Assembly (NCBI RefSeq): GCF_002102255.1
Contig: NZ_LQPH01000011.1
Location: forward strand, 1-64,000
Source: Mycobacterium nebraskense
GTDB taxonomy: Bacteria; Actinomycetota; Actinomycetes; Mycobacteriales; Mycobacteriaceae
Length of the DNA stretch: 64,000 nt
Direction of reading: 5' to 3'
In this document: positions 34,104-42,500 of the stretch, one piece after another
How the letters are laid out: each line of letters starts with the position of its first letter
How positions within the stretch are numbered: the stretch's first letter is position 1
Notes under the pieces: generated by a model
What the model saw: the letters and a program-made list of their open reading frames with translations, nothing else
Told to the model about the DNA's origin: nothing
The model's database searches: none
Position numbers and translations under genes: made by a program

Positions 34104-35345
34104 GTGATCACCACCCGTGCGCGTCTCGCCCTCGCCGCGGGAGCAAGCGCGCGCTGGGCATCGCGGGTGACCGGGCGCGGCGCCGGGGCGATGATCGGCG
34201 GCCTGATCGCGATGACCCTGGACCGCTCGGTGCTCCGTCAGCTCGCCGCCGGACGGCGCACCGTCGTCGTCACCGGCACCAACGGCAAGTCGACCACCAC
34301 CCGGATGACCGCAGCCGCCCTGGGCACGCTGGGGTCGGTGGCCACCAACGCCGAGGGCGCTAACATGGACGCCGGTCTGGTGGCCGCGCTGGCAGCGAAC
34401 CGCGAGGCGCCGCTGGCGGCCCTGGAAGTCGACGAGATGCACGTGCCGCACGTCTTGAATGCGGTGGAAGCCGCCGTGATCGTTTTACTCAACCTGTCTC
34501 GCGACCAGCTGGACCGCGTCGGCGAGATCAACGTCATCGAGCGCACGCTGCGAGCCGGGCTGGCCCGGCACCCGGCGACGGTCGTCGTCGCCAACTGCGA
34601 CGACGTGCTCATGACGTCTGCGGCCTATGACAGCCCGAACGTCGTGTGGGTGGCCGCGGGCGGCTCGTGGGCGAACGACTCCGTCAGCTGCCCGCGCAGC
34701 GGCGAGGTCATCGTCCGCGACAAGAACCACTGGTATTCCACCGGCGCCGATTTCAAGCGGCCCAGCCCGCAATGGTGGTTCGACGACGAGACGCTGTACG
34801 GGCCCGACGGGCTGGCCCTGCCGATGCGGTTGGCGCTGCCGGGCGCGGTGAATCGCGGCAACGCCGCCCAGGCCGTCGCCGCGGCCGTCACGCTGGGCGC
34901 GGATCCTGCGAAGGCCGTGGCGGCCGTGTCGGGCGTCGACGAGGTCGCCGGGCGCTACCGGACCGTCCGCATCGGCGACCACGAGGCGCGGATCCTGCTG
35001 GCCAAGAACCCGGCCGGCTGGCAGGAGGCGCTGTCGATGGTCGACAAGCACGCGGCCGGGGTGGTCATCTCGGTCAACGGGCAGGTTCCCGACGGGGAAG
35101 ACCTGTCGTGGCTGTGGGACGTGCGCTTCGAGCGCTTCGAAGAGTCGGCCTCGAAAAGGCCCATAGTCGCCGCCGGCGAACGCGGCACCGACCTCGCGGT
35201 TCGCCTCGGATACGCGGGCGTCGACCACACCCTCGTGCACGACACCGTGGCCGCCATCGCGTCGTGCCCGCCCGGGCGGGTCGAGGTCGTCGCCAACTAC
35301 ACCGCGTTCCTCCAGCTGCAGCGGGCATTGGCGCGCCATGGCTGA
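34104..35345 (+). CDS. murT: lipid II isoglutaminyl synthase ligase subunit MurT
   Basis: 413 residues. Mur-ligase ATP site VVVTGTNGKSTTTRM, NAEGANMDAGLVAAL, LEVDEMHVPHV and NLSRDQLDRVGEI. With GatD it amidates the alpha-carboxyl of D-Glu in lipid II. The Zn-ribbon insert seen in some MurT proteins is reduced to a single visible Cys (SVSCPRSGEVIVRD). GTG 34104; the end overlaps gatD by 8 bases, so the two subunits are coupled. Confidence 0.94.
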   Translation: MITTRARLALAAGASARWASRVTGRGAGAMIGGLIAMTLDRSVLRQLAAGRRTVVVTGTNGKSTTTRMTAAALGTLGSVATNAEGANMDAGLVAALAANREAPLAALEVDEMHVPHVLNAVEAAVIVLLNLSRDQLDRVGEINVIERTLRAGLARHPATVVVANCDDVLMTSAAYDSPNVVWVAAGGSWANDSVSCPRSGEVIVRDKNHWYSTGADFKRPSPQWWFDDETLYGPDGLALPMRLALPGAVNRGNAAQAVAAAVTLGADPAKAVAAVSGVDEVAGRYRTVRIGDHEARILLAKNPAGWQEALSMVDKHAAGVVISVNGQVPDGEDLSWLWDVRFERFEESASKRPIVAAGERGTDLAVRLGYAGVDHTLVHDTVAAIASCPPGRVEVVANYTAFLQLQRALARHG

Positions 35346-36045
35346 CTCGATAGTGCGGATCGGGCTGGTGTTGCCCGACGTGATGGGCACCTATGGCGAC
35401 GGCGGCAACGCGCTGGTGCTGCGCCAGCGGCTGCGGTTGCGGGGCATCGCCGCGGAGATCGTGGAGATCACGCTGGCCGACCCGGTGCCGGGCTCGCTGG
35501 ATCTCTACACCCTGGGCGGCGCGGAGGACTATGCACAGCGGCTGGCCACCAAGCACCTCATCAAGCATCCGGGGCTGCAGCGCGCCGCGGACCGGGGAGC
35601 GCCCGTGCTGGCGATCTGCGCAGCCGTCCAGGTGCTCGGGCAGTGGTATGAGACGTCGGCGGGCGAACGGGGCGACGGCGTGGGTCTCCTCGATGCGACC
35701 ACCTCCCCGCAGGATGCCCGCACCATCGGCGAACTGATCACCAAGCCGCTGCTGACCGGGCTGACCCAACGGCTCACCGGTTTCGAGAACCACCGGGGCG
35801 GCACCGTCCTGGGGCCCGCCGCGTCACCGCTGGGAGCGGTGGCCAAGGGCGCGGGCAACCGGGCGGGTGACGGCTTTGACGGCGCAGTGCAGGGCAGCGT
35901 CGTCGCCACCTACATGCACGGACCGTGCCTGGCCCGCAACCCCGAGCTGGCCGACCTGCTGCTGAGCAAGGTGGTGGGTGAGCTGGCGCCGCTGGAGCTG
36001 CCGGAGGTGGAGTTGTTGCGCCAGGAGCGACTGGCCGCTCGCTGA
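35338..36045 (+). CDS. gatD: lipid II isoglutaminyl synthase glutaminase subunit GatD
   Basis: 235 residues, CobB/CobQ-like class I amidotransferase. The nucleophile Cys94 lies in PVLAICAAVQVLG, the same position as in characterised GatD; the His is in YMHGPCLARNPELADLLL and GFENHRGGTVLGP is also family-typical. Supplies ammonia to MurT. Start ATG 35338 inside the murT 3' end. Confidence 0.94.
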   Translation: MADSIVRIGLVLPDVMGTYGDGGNALVLRQRLRLRGIAAEIVEITLADPVPGSLDLYTLGGAEDYAQRLATKHLIKHPGLQRAADRGAPVLAICAAVQVLGQWYETSAGERGDGVGLLDATTSPQDARTIGELITKPLLTGLTQRLTGFENHRGGTVLGPAASPLGAVAKGAGNRAGDGFDGAVQGSVVATYMHGPCLARNPELADLLLSKVVGELAPLELPEVELLRQERLAAR

Positions 36046-36102
36046 AGGCCGGCCCCGCGCCACCTCAAGGATCCTTTTAGGGCTATCGCTCAGCCTTGCT
36101 CC

Positions 36103-36714
36103 ATGGCTAACAGCATCAAGCTCGCGGCGATATTCGGCGCGGCCGCCGCTTTGGCGGTCCCCTTCGCCGGCACGGCCCACGCCGCCCGCGACGGGATGCA
36201 CGGCGACCCGGCCGCCGCCGCGCCCTACTGGCGCTACCAGCAACAGGACCTGGACTGCGGGGAGATGGCGGTGGCCGATGTGATCGGCCAGATCAGCGGC
36301 CACGAGCCCAGCGAGGACGAGATCACCGCCACGGCCGGCAACATCCCCAGCGTCAGCCACTCCGGGCCGATCTACCGCCCGGCCGGCAAGACCAGCAACA
36401 GCGACCTCGCGGTGCTGTTGGCGCACTACGGCGTGCACGCCGCCGGGGTGCACACCGACACCGACGCGCTGGCGCAGGAACTGGATCGGGGCCACAAGGT
36501 GATCGTCGGCCTCAACGACAAGATCATCTGGGACGAGCCCGGCAACCGCACCCGGGAGAACCACTTCGTCGTCGTCATCGGCATCGACACCACGGCCCGG
36601 GTGGTGCACCTGAACGACAGCGGCATCGAGGCCGGCCGCGACGAGCAGGTGCCCCTGGCCACGTTCGAGAAGGCGTGGGCCACCAGTGACAACTTCGCCG
36701 TCGTGACCGCCTGA
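36103..36714 (+). CDS. secreted C39-like papain-fold peptidase
   Basis: 203 residues. Signal peptide with cleavage probably at GTAHA|ARDG (residue 27). The mature protein fits the C39-like family: QQQDLDCGEMAVADVIG carries catalytic Cys52, and NHFVVVIGIDTTARVVHLNDSG carries His154 and Asn171/Asp172. No C39 double-Gly transporter is nearby, so this is a stand-alone secreted hydrolase. Substrate unknown; adjacency to murT-gatD (57 bases) and recR is suggestive of envelope work only by location. It occupies the position where Rv3714c stands in the M. tuberculosis order. Confidence 0.8.
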   Translation: MANSIKLAAIFGAAAALAVPFAGTAHAARDGMHGDPAAAAPYWRYQQQDLDCGEMAVADVIGQISGHEPSEDEITATAGNIPSVSHSGPIYRPAGKTSNSDLAVLLAHYGVHAAGVHTDTDALAQELDRGHKVIVGLNDKIIWDEPGNRTRENHFVVVIGIDTTARVVHLNDSGIEAGRDEQVPLATFEKAWATSDNFAVVTA

Positions 36715-36758
36715 CGGTTGCCCGCGAGCCGCCGCTACAGGCATGTGGTCAACGGCGG

Positions 36759-36784
36759 ATTTGATAGCGCATGCGATATCAAAT
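36759..36784. repeat. AT-rich inverted repeat between convergent genes
   Basis: ATTTGATA (36759-36766) and TATCAAAT (36777-36784) flank a 10-base loop containing palindromic GCATGC. It lies in the 119-base gap between the convergent peptidase and recR ends. It is markedly AT-rich for this genome and lacks a T-run, so it does not look like an ordinary terminator. Confidence 0.5.
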
Positions 36785-36833
36785 TTGAGAGTCGCCCATC
36801 CCTACCGAGAGCTCCCGGCGGCCGACGAACGCG

Positions 36834-37445
36834 TCAGACCATCGCCCGGCGGCCGGTGAGCGCGCGGCCCAGCGTCAGTTCGTCGGCGAACTCCAGGTCG
36901 CCGCCCATCGGCAGCCCGGACGCGATTCGCGTCACGCTCAGCCCGGGGATGTCGCGCAGCATCCGAACCAGGTAGGTGGCGGTCGCCTCGCCCTCGGTGT
37001 TGGGGTCGGTGGCGATGATCACCTCGGTGATGTCGACATCGTCGACCCGCTCCCCGATCCGGCTCAGCAGCTCGCGGATCCGCAGCTGATCGGGCCCCAC
37101 CCCGGACAGCGGATCCAGCGCGCCGCCCAGCACGTGGTAGCGGCCGCGGAACTCGCGCGTGCGCTCGACGGCCTGCACATCCTTGGGCTCCTCGACGACG
37201 CACACCAGCGAGCCGTCCCGGCGGGGGTCCGAGCAGATCCGGCAACGCTCGTTGTCGGAGACATTGCCGCACACCGCGCAGAACCGCACGCCGTCGCGGA
37301 CCTTCCCCAGCGCCGCGGTCAGCCGGTCGATATCCGGCGGTTCAACCGACAACAGGTGAAAGGCGATGCGTTGAGCGCTCTTGGGCCCGATGCCCGGCAG
37401 CTTGCCGAGCTCGTCGATCAAATCCTGGACGGGTCCTTCAAACAT
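36834..37445 (-). CDS. recR: recombination protein RecR
   Basis: 203 residues, the same as Rv3715c. N-terminal helix-hairpin-helix [17 protein letters not shown], zinc finger [16 protein letters not shown], Toprim domain ([14 protein letters not shown] through [15 protein letters not shown]) and a C-terminal Walker-B-like segment. Loads RecA at gaps together with RecO. The ybaB stop lies 13 bases upstream, so the two form the conserved ybaB-recR operon. Confidence 0.96.
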   Translation of the reverse strand: MFEGPVQDLIDELGKLPGIGPKSAQRIAFHLLSVEPPDIDRLTAALGKVRDGVRFCAVCGNVSDNERCRICSDPRRDGSLVCVVEEPKDVQAVERTREFRGRYHVLGGALDPLSGVGPDQLRIRELLSRIGERVDDVDITEVIIATDPNTEGEATATYLVRMLRDIPGLSVTRIASGLPMGGDLEFADELTLGRALTGRRAMV

Positions 37446-37458
37446 GTCGATGGATGAG

Positions 37459-37806
37459 CTAGAGCTCCGGCGCCGGGGCCGGCGGCTGGCCCGGCGGTGG
37501 CCCGCCGAAACCGCCGGCCAGCGCGCCGAGCCGCTCCTGCGCCATGCGGGTGACCTGCTTGGAAGCGTCCACCATGGCCCCGACGATCAAGTCCTGCAGC
37601 GTCTCGACGTCCGCGGGGTCGACGACCTGGGGATCGATCTGCACCGCGACCACCTCGCCGCTGCCTTTCACGGTCACCTTGACCAAGCCGCCACCGGCCT
37701 GCCCGTGGACCTCTGCGTTGGCGAGCTGTTGCTGGGCTTCCATCAACTTCTGCTGCATCTGCTGCGCCTGGGCCAGCAGCGCCGACATGTCACCTCCGGG
37801 TTGCAT
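37459..37806 (-). CDS. YbaB/EbfC nucleoid-associated protein
   Basis: 115 residues. Helical [24 protein letters not shown], then [28 protein letters not shown], the YbaB dimer core, and a Pro/Gly-rich tail. Start ATG 37806; a second ATG six codons later follows GGAGGTGA too closely to be preferred. Binds DNA as a dimer in other bacteria and is typically encoded upstream of recR, as here. Confidence 0.93.
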   Translation of the reverse strand: MQPGGDMSALLAQAQQMQQKLMEAQQQLANAEVHGQAGGGLVKVTVKGSGEVVAVQIDPQVVDPADVETLQDLIVGAMVDASKQVTRMAQERLGALAGGFGGPPPGQPPAPAPEL

Positions 37807-37904
37807 GACAGTTCCCTCGCATCTTGGTCTCGAACTGGTTTCGCCTGCGTGTGTCCGGCGATTCGAAACACCCAGCGTAGACCGCGCGACGCTACCTTGG
37901 CGCC

Positions 37905-38678
37905 GTGGACCTACGAGTGAGCAGGCGTGTCGGCATCAGGTTGGTCGTCGGTGTGCTGGTTGCGGCTTCGGCGGCGATCACCCCGACCGCGGCCCCGACT
38001 GCATGGGGGGTTCCCTCCAACATCGCCGGCATGGTCGTCTTCATCGATCCCGGCCACAACGGCTCCAACGACGCCTCCATCGGCCGCCAGGTGCCCACCG
38101 GCCGCGGCGGCACCAAGGACTGCCAGGCGAGCGGGACGTCGACCAACAGCGGCTATCAGGAACACACCTTCACCTGGGACACCGCGCTGCGGGTCCGCGC
38201 GGAGTTGAACGCCCTGGGCGTCCGGACCGCCATGGCGCGCGGCGACGACACCGGGCTGGGGCCGTGCGTCGACGAGCGCGCCAACATGGCCAACGCGCTG
38301 CACCCCAACGCGGTCCTGAGCATCCACGCCGACGGCGGGCCGGCGTCGGGCCGGGGATTCCACGTCAATTACTCGGCCCCGCCGCTGAACCAGGTGCAGG
38401 CCGGACCGTCGGTGCAGTACGCCCGGATCATGCGAGACCAGATGCAGGCCTCTGGGATTCCGCCGGCCAACTACATCGGCCAGAACGGGCTGTATGGGCG
38501 CTCGGACCTGGCCGGGCTGAACCTGGCTCAGTACCCGTCGATCCTGGTCGAGTGCGGCAACATGAAGAACCCCGCGGATTCGGCGCTGATGGAGTCGGCC
38601 GAGGGCAGGCAGAAGTACGCCGACGCGATGGTCCGCGGTGTCGCGGGTTTCCTGGCCTCGCAGGGCCAGGCCCGCTAG
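37905..38678 (+). CDS. ami1: zinc N-acetylmuramoyl-L-alanine amidase (Rv3717/Ami1-like)
   Basis: 257 residues from GTG 37905; GTG 37917 is an alternative. Signal peptide ([27 protein letters not shown]). Amidase_3 fold: [13 protein letters not shown] (Zn His), [13 protein letters not shown] (Zn Glu), [17 protein letters not shown] (Zn His), [17 protein letters not shown] (catalytic Glu). Cleaves stem peptides from glycan in septal peptidoglycan. Last gene of the conserved backbone before the PKS-NRPS locus. Confidence 0.95.
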   Translation: MDLRVSRRVGIRLVVGVLVAASAAITPTAAPTAWGVPSNIAGMVVFIDPGHNGSNDASIGRQVPTGRGGTKDCQASGTSTNSGYQEHTFTWDTALRVRAELNALGVRTAMARGDDTGLGPCVDERANMANALHPNAVLSIHADGGPASGRGFHVNYSAPPLNQVQAGPSVQYARIMRDQMQASGIPPANYIGQNGLYGRSDLAGLNLAQYPSILVECGNMKNPADSALMESAEGRQKYADAMVRGVAGFLASQGQAR

Positions 38679-38711
38679 GCCGCCGCAGGCGCCTGGCACG
38701 CGCCGGCGCCA

Positions 38712-38734
38712 CCCGCGGAGGCTTCTCCGCCGGG
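38712..38734 (+). terminator. hairpin 3' of ami1
   Basis: GCGGAG-GCTT-CTCCGC (38715-38730) extended by CCC/GGG across a one-base bulge, 34 bases after the ami1 stop. GC-rich and stable, but the following sequence has little U, so an actinobacterial L-shaped terminator is the best reading. Confidence 0.5.
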
Positions 38735-39428
38735 CCGTCTGACCAATCGTGGCTTAACACACAGCTAACACACTGGCCACTTCGGAAAATTTGCCTCAAG
38801 GCGGCCCGCGCCAACGAGACCTTGGGTATGGTTTGTTCCACGCATGTCGAGTTGCGGGGTGGGAGAACCGATGATCGACCCGTCGACAACGACAACGCCG
38901 ATTTGTTCGTTTCGGCCGACGACAACCGGCGCGGGACGACTTGTGGCAGGCCGTCGCCGAAGTCTCAACCAACTGCCGGACGGTCGAGAGCGCAGCCATT
39001 CGCGCTGCATCTCCGCTCCGCCCGACGAAGTGGCGACGGCGGCCGCGCCGGCGCCGCCGTCTATTCATACGCCTTCGAGGCGGGCAATGTCGGATGGAAC
39101 TTGAGGGCGGGACACAGCTACCGGCGGGGCGACAAGCAAACGTCCGGCCTTCGCGAAAGTCTGGTCATTTCCGTACCGAATGGCGACGCAGCCTATTGGC
39201 GAATATCGGGGTTTCACTCAATCCGGATTTGCCTGGGCAAGTAACCAGCAAAGTGCCGCGAGGGCCGGAACCACTCAGGGCCGATTTCTTCGGGGTGGGC
39301 GGCCAAGTTTTCCATGGAGCGATTGATTATTCGGACGCCGAGCCGAACTCTGATTATGTCTTTGCGCTGGTAGACCCCGGATTGCAACCCATCAGCCGCG
39401 CAATCGATCAATTGGAATGGACACCGGT

Positions 39429-39542
39429 ATGACGTCCAACGCCCGACGTTTCTTGCAACCAATTGTCGAAGATGCGCCGACTCAAACAGGCGGTCCCATC
39501 AGCCAATTCGAATTAAATCGCGCTTACCGCCCCACCGGATAA
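39429..39542 (+). CDS. 37-residue ORF directly upstream of the PKS
   Basis: ATG 39429 overlaps the stop of the preceding frame-1 ORF as ATGA, and the ORF ends 16 bases before the PKS GTG. The peptide begins MTSNARRFLQPIVEDAPTQT and ends in AYRPTG. No homologue recognised, and codon use is not strongly biased. It may be a translated leader coupling to the PKS, a small protein, or the tail of the degraded gene upstream. Confidence 0.35.
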   Translation: MTSNARRFLQPIVEDAPTQTGGPISQFELNRAYRPTG

Positions 39543-39558
39543 GAAGAGGTGAACGGCC

Positions 39559-42500
39559 GTGGACAAAGCTACTGTCACTTCCACCGCTGTCATCGGCATG
39601 GCCTGTCGGCTGCCGGGGGGCATCGACTCCCCTGAGCGGCTGTGGGAGGCGTTGGTACGCGGGGATGACCTGGTCACGGAAGTGCCGCTGGACCGGTGGG
39701 ACGCCGAGGAATATTACGACCCTCAGCCGGGAGTGCCGGGTCGATCGGTGACGAAGTGGGGCGGGTTCCTCGATGACGTCGCCGGCTTCGATTGCGAGTT
39801 CTTCGGGATCAACGAGCGCGAGGCCACCGCGATCGACCCCCAGCACCGGTTGCTGCTGGAAACCTCCTGGGAGGCCGTGGAACACGCCGGCCTGACTCGA
39901 GAGACCATGGCCGACTCGCTCACCGGTGTGTTCGTGGGTTTGACGCACGGCGACTATCAACTGCTGGCCGCCGATGCGAACGCCGTGGAGGCGCCGTATG
40001 GATTCACGGGCAGCAGCTTCAGCCTGGCATCCGGGCGTATCGCGTATGCCTTGGGCATCCACGGTCCCGCGATGACGGTGGACACCGCATGCTCGTCCGG
40101 TCTGACGGCGGTCCACCTGGCCTGTCACAGCCTGAGCGACGGTGAAAGCGACCTTGCCCTGGCGGGTGGCGCCGCGGTGATCCTGGATCCGCGGAAGTTC
40201 GTCGCAGGTTCCGCGGAAGGCATGCTGTCTCCCACCGGACGGTGCCATGCGTTCGACGTCGCGGCTGACGGGTTCGCGTCTGCCGAGGGCTGTGTCGTGG
40301 TCTTACTCAAACGTTTGTCCGACGCGCTGCGCGACGGCGATCGGATTCTGGCCGTAATCCGCGGCAGTGCTGCCAACCAGGACGGCCACACCGTCAACAT
40401 CGCCACACCGTCGGTCAAGGCGCAGACCGCGGTGTACAAGGCGGCGTTGGCCGCCGCAGGCGTCGACGCCCGCAGCGTCGGCATGGTCGAGGCGCACGGC
40501 ACCGGCACGCCCGTCGGCGACCCGGTCGAATACGCCAGCCTCGCCGCCGTCTACGGCATCGACGTCCCCTGCGCGCTGGCAACGGTGAAGACCAACTTGG
40601 GGCATGCCCAGTCGGCCGCCGGAACGCTCGGGCTGATGAAAACGATCCTGGCCCTGCAGCACGGCATGATTCCGCAAAATCTGCACTTCACCCGGCTGCC
40701 CGACGAAATGGCCGCGATAAACACCAAACTTTTTGTTCCGCAAACGATTACACCGTGGCCGACCAATGGTCATCATCCCCGACGGGCGGCGGTGTCGTCG
40801 TACGGACTTTCGGGAACAAACGCACACGCCATCGTGGAGCAAGCCCCAGCGCAGGCTCCCGAATCCGCTGTGCCCGAAGCCATCCCAGCTGATTCGGTTA
40901 CGGCGGCACCTCTGCTGTTCCCGCTGTCGTCGACCTCAGCCGACGAATTGCGCCGCACCGCCGGCCGCCTGGCCGACTGGGTGGCAGCGCATGAGGATGT
41001 GGCCTTGACGGATCTGGCCTACACCCTGGCGCGTCGGCGCACGCACCGCCCAGTACGCACTGCCGTCATTGCGAGTAGCCGGCCGGAGCTCACCAGAGCT
41101 TTGCGCGAGGTCGCCGACGGCGACGCTCCGTATCAGGCCGCGGCGGGGCAGGACGACCGGGGACCGGTCTGGGTGTTCTCGGGACAAGGTTCGCAGTGGG
41201 CTCAAATGGGAGCTGAGCTGCTGGCGACCGAACCGGTGTTCGCCGCGACCGTCGCGGCGGCCGAGCCACTGATCGCCCACGAGGCCGGGTTCTCGGTGAC
41301 CCTGGCGATGACCGCCTCGCAGACCGTGACCGGTATCGACCGGATTCAACCGACCCTGTTCACCATGCAGGCCGCGCTGGCCGCCACCATGCGCTCGTAC
41401 GGGGTCCAGCCAGGCGCGGTCATCGGGCATTCCCTGGGTGAGGTCGCTGCGGCCGTCGTCGCGGGAGCGTTGTCCCTGGAAGACGGGTTGCGCGTCATCT
41501 GCCGGCGCTCCCGGCTGATGTCCCGCATCTCCGGCGCCGGTGCGATGGCCTCGGTGGAACTGCCTGCCCAGCAAGTGCTTTCGGAGCTGGTGACCCGTGG
41601 TGTCGACGACGCCGTGGTGGCGGTGGTGGCGTCGCCGCAGTCCACAGTGATCGGCGGTGCCACCCAGACGGTGCGCGATCTGGTCGCAGCCTGGGAATCG
41701 CGCGACGTGATGGCCCGCGAGATCGCCGTCGACGTCGCCTCGCACTCCCCCCAGGTCGATCCGATCCTCGACGATCTGGCCGACGCGCTCGCCGAGCTGC
41801 ACCCGATGCCGCCGGAAGTTCCCTTCTACTCGGCGACCCTCTACGACCCGCGCGAGCGGCCGCTCTGCGATGCCGGGTATTGGGTGCAGAATCTGCGCCA
41901 GATGGTGCGGTTCGCCCCGGCGGTGCGGGCCGCCTTGGAGGACGGCTACCGGGTCTTCGCGGAGCTGGCGCCCCACCCGCTGCTCACCCACGCGGTCGAG
42001 CAGACCGCCCGCAGTCTCGACATGCCGCTGGCCGCTCTGGCCGCCATGCGCCGCGAGCAAGCGCAGCCATACGGGCTACGTGGTTTTGTCGCGGATCTGT
42101 ACAGCGCGGGGGCCGCGGTCGACTTCTCCGCGCTCTACCCGAATGGCCGGCTGGTGGACGCGCCGCTGCCGACCTGGACGCACCGTCGGCTGTTGTTGAG
42201 CCGCGGCGGTCAACCCTCGATACACGGTGGTTGCACCGTTTCGGTGCATCCGCTGTTGGGCGCCCACGTGCGCTTGCTGGAAGACCCGGAGCGCCACGTC
42301 TGGCAGGCCGAGGTCGGCACCGCCGCCCAGCCCTGGCTCGGCGATCACCAGGTCCGCAATGTGACCGTGTTTCCGGGGGCTGCTTACTGCGAAATGGCGC
42401 TGGCGGCCGCGCGCGCTGTGCTCGGCAACGCCTCTGAAGTCCGTGACTTGCGCTTCGAACATGCGCTGCTGCTGGACGAGCAGACCACGATCGGCGCCTC

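Larger units (their letters stand above)
38679..39558 (+). other. 880-base region between ami1 and the PKS gene
   Basis: No recognisable intact gene. Lower GC toward its right half and less codon bias than the neighbours. Frame 2 (about 39055-39244) encodes a plausible stretch (AFEAGNVGWNLRAGHSYRRG, then SLVISVPNGDAAYWRISG) that stops at 39244. Frame 1 then reads FFGVGGQVFHGAIDYSDAEP and SDYVFALVDPGLQPISRAID up to 39432. This looks like one gene broken by a frameshift near 39210. A palindrome AATTCGAATT is at 39505-39514. The cluster promoter should lie here, but I cannot place it with confidence. Confidence 0.5.

Noticed and set aside
32907..34451. 514-codon minus-strand ORF
   Set aside because: Runs in another frame across the exonuclease gene and the start of murT; Arg/Gly-rich with no motif.
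38765..39010. Minus-strand ORF of 81 codons upstream of the PKS
   Set aside because: No ribosome site, no family features, and overlapping open frames on the other strand.
40936..42060. 374-codon minus-strand ORF inside the PKS
   Set aside because: Antisense to the AT domain, with low-complexity His/Arg/Gly composition.
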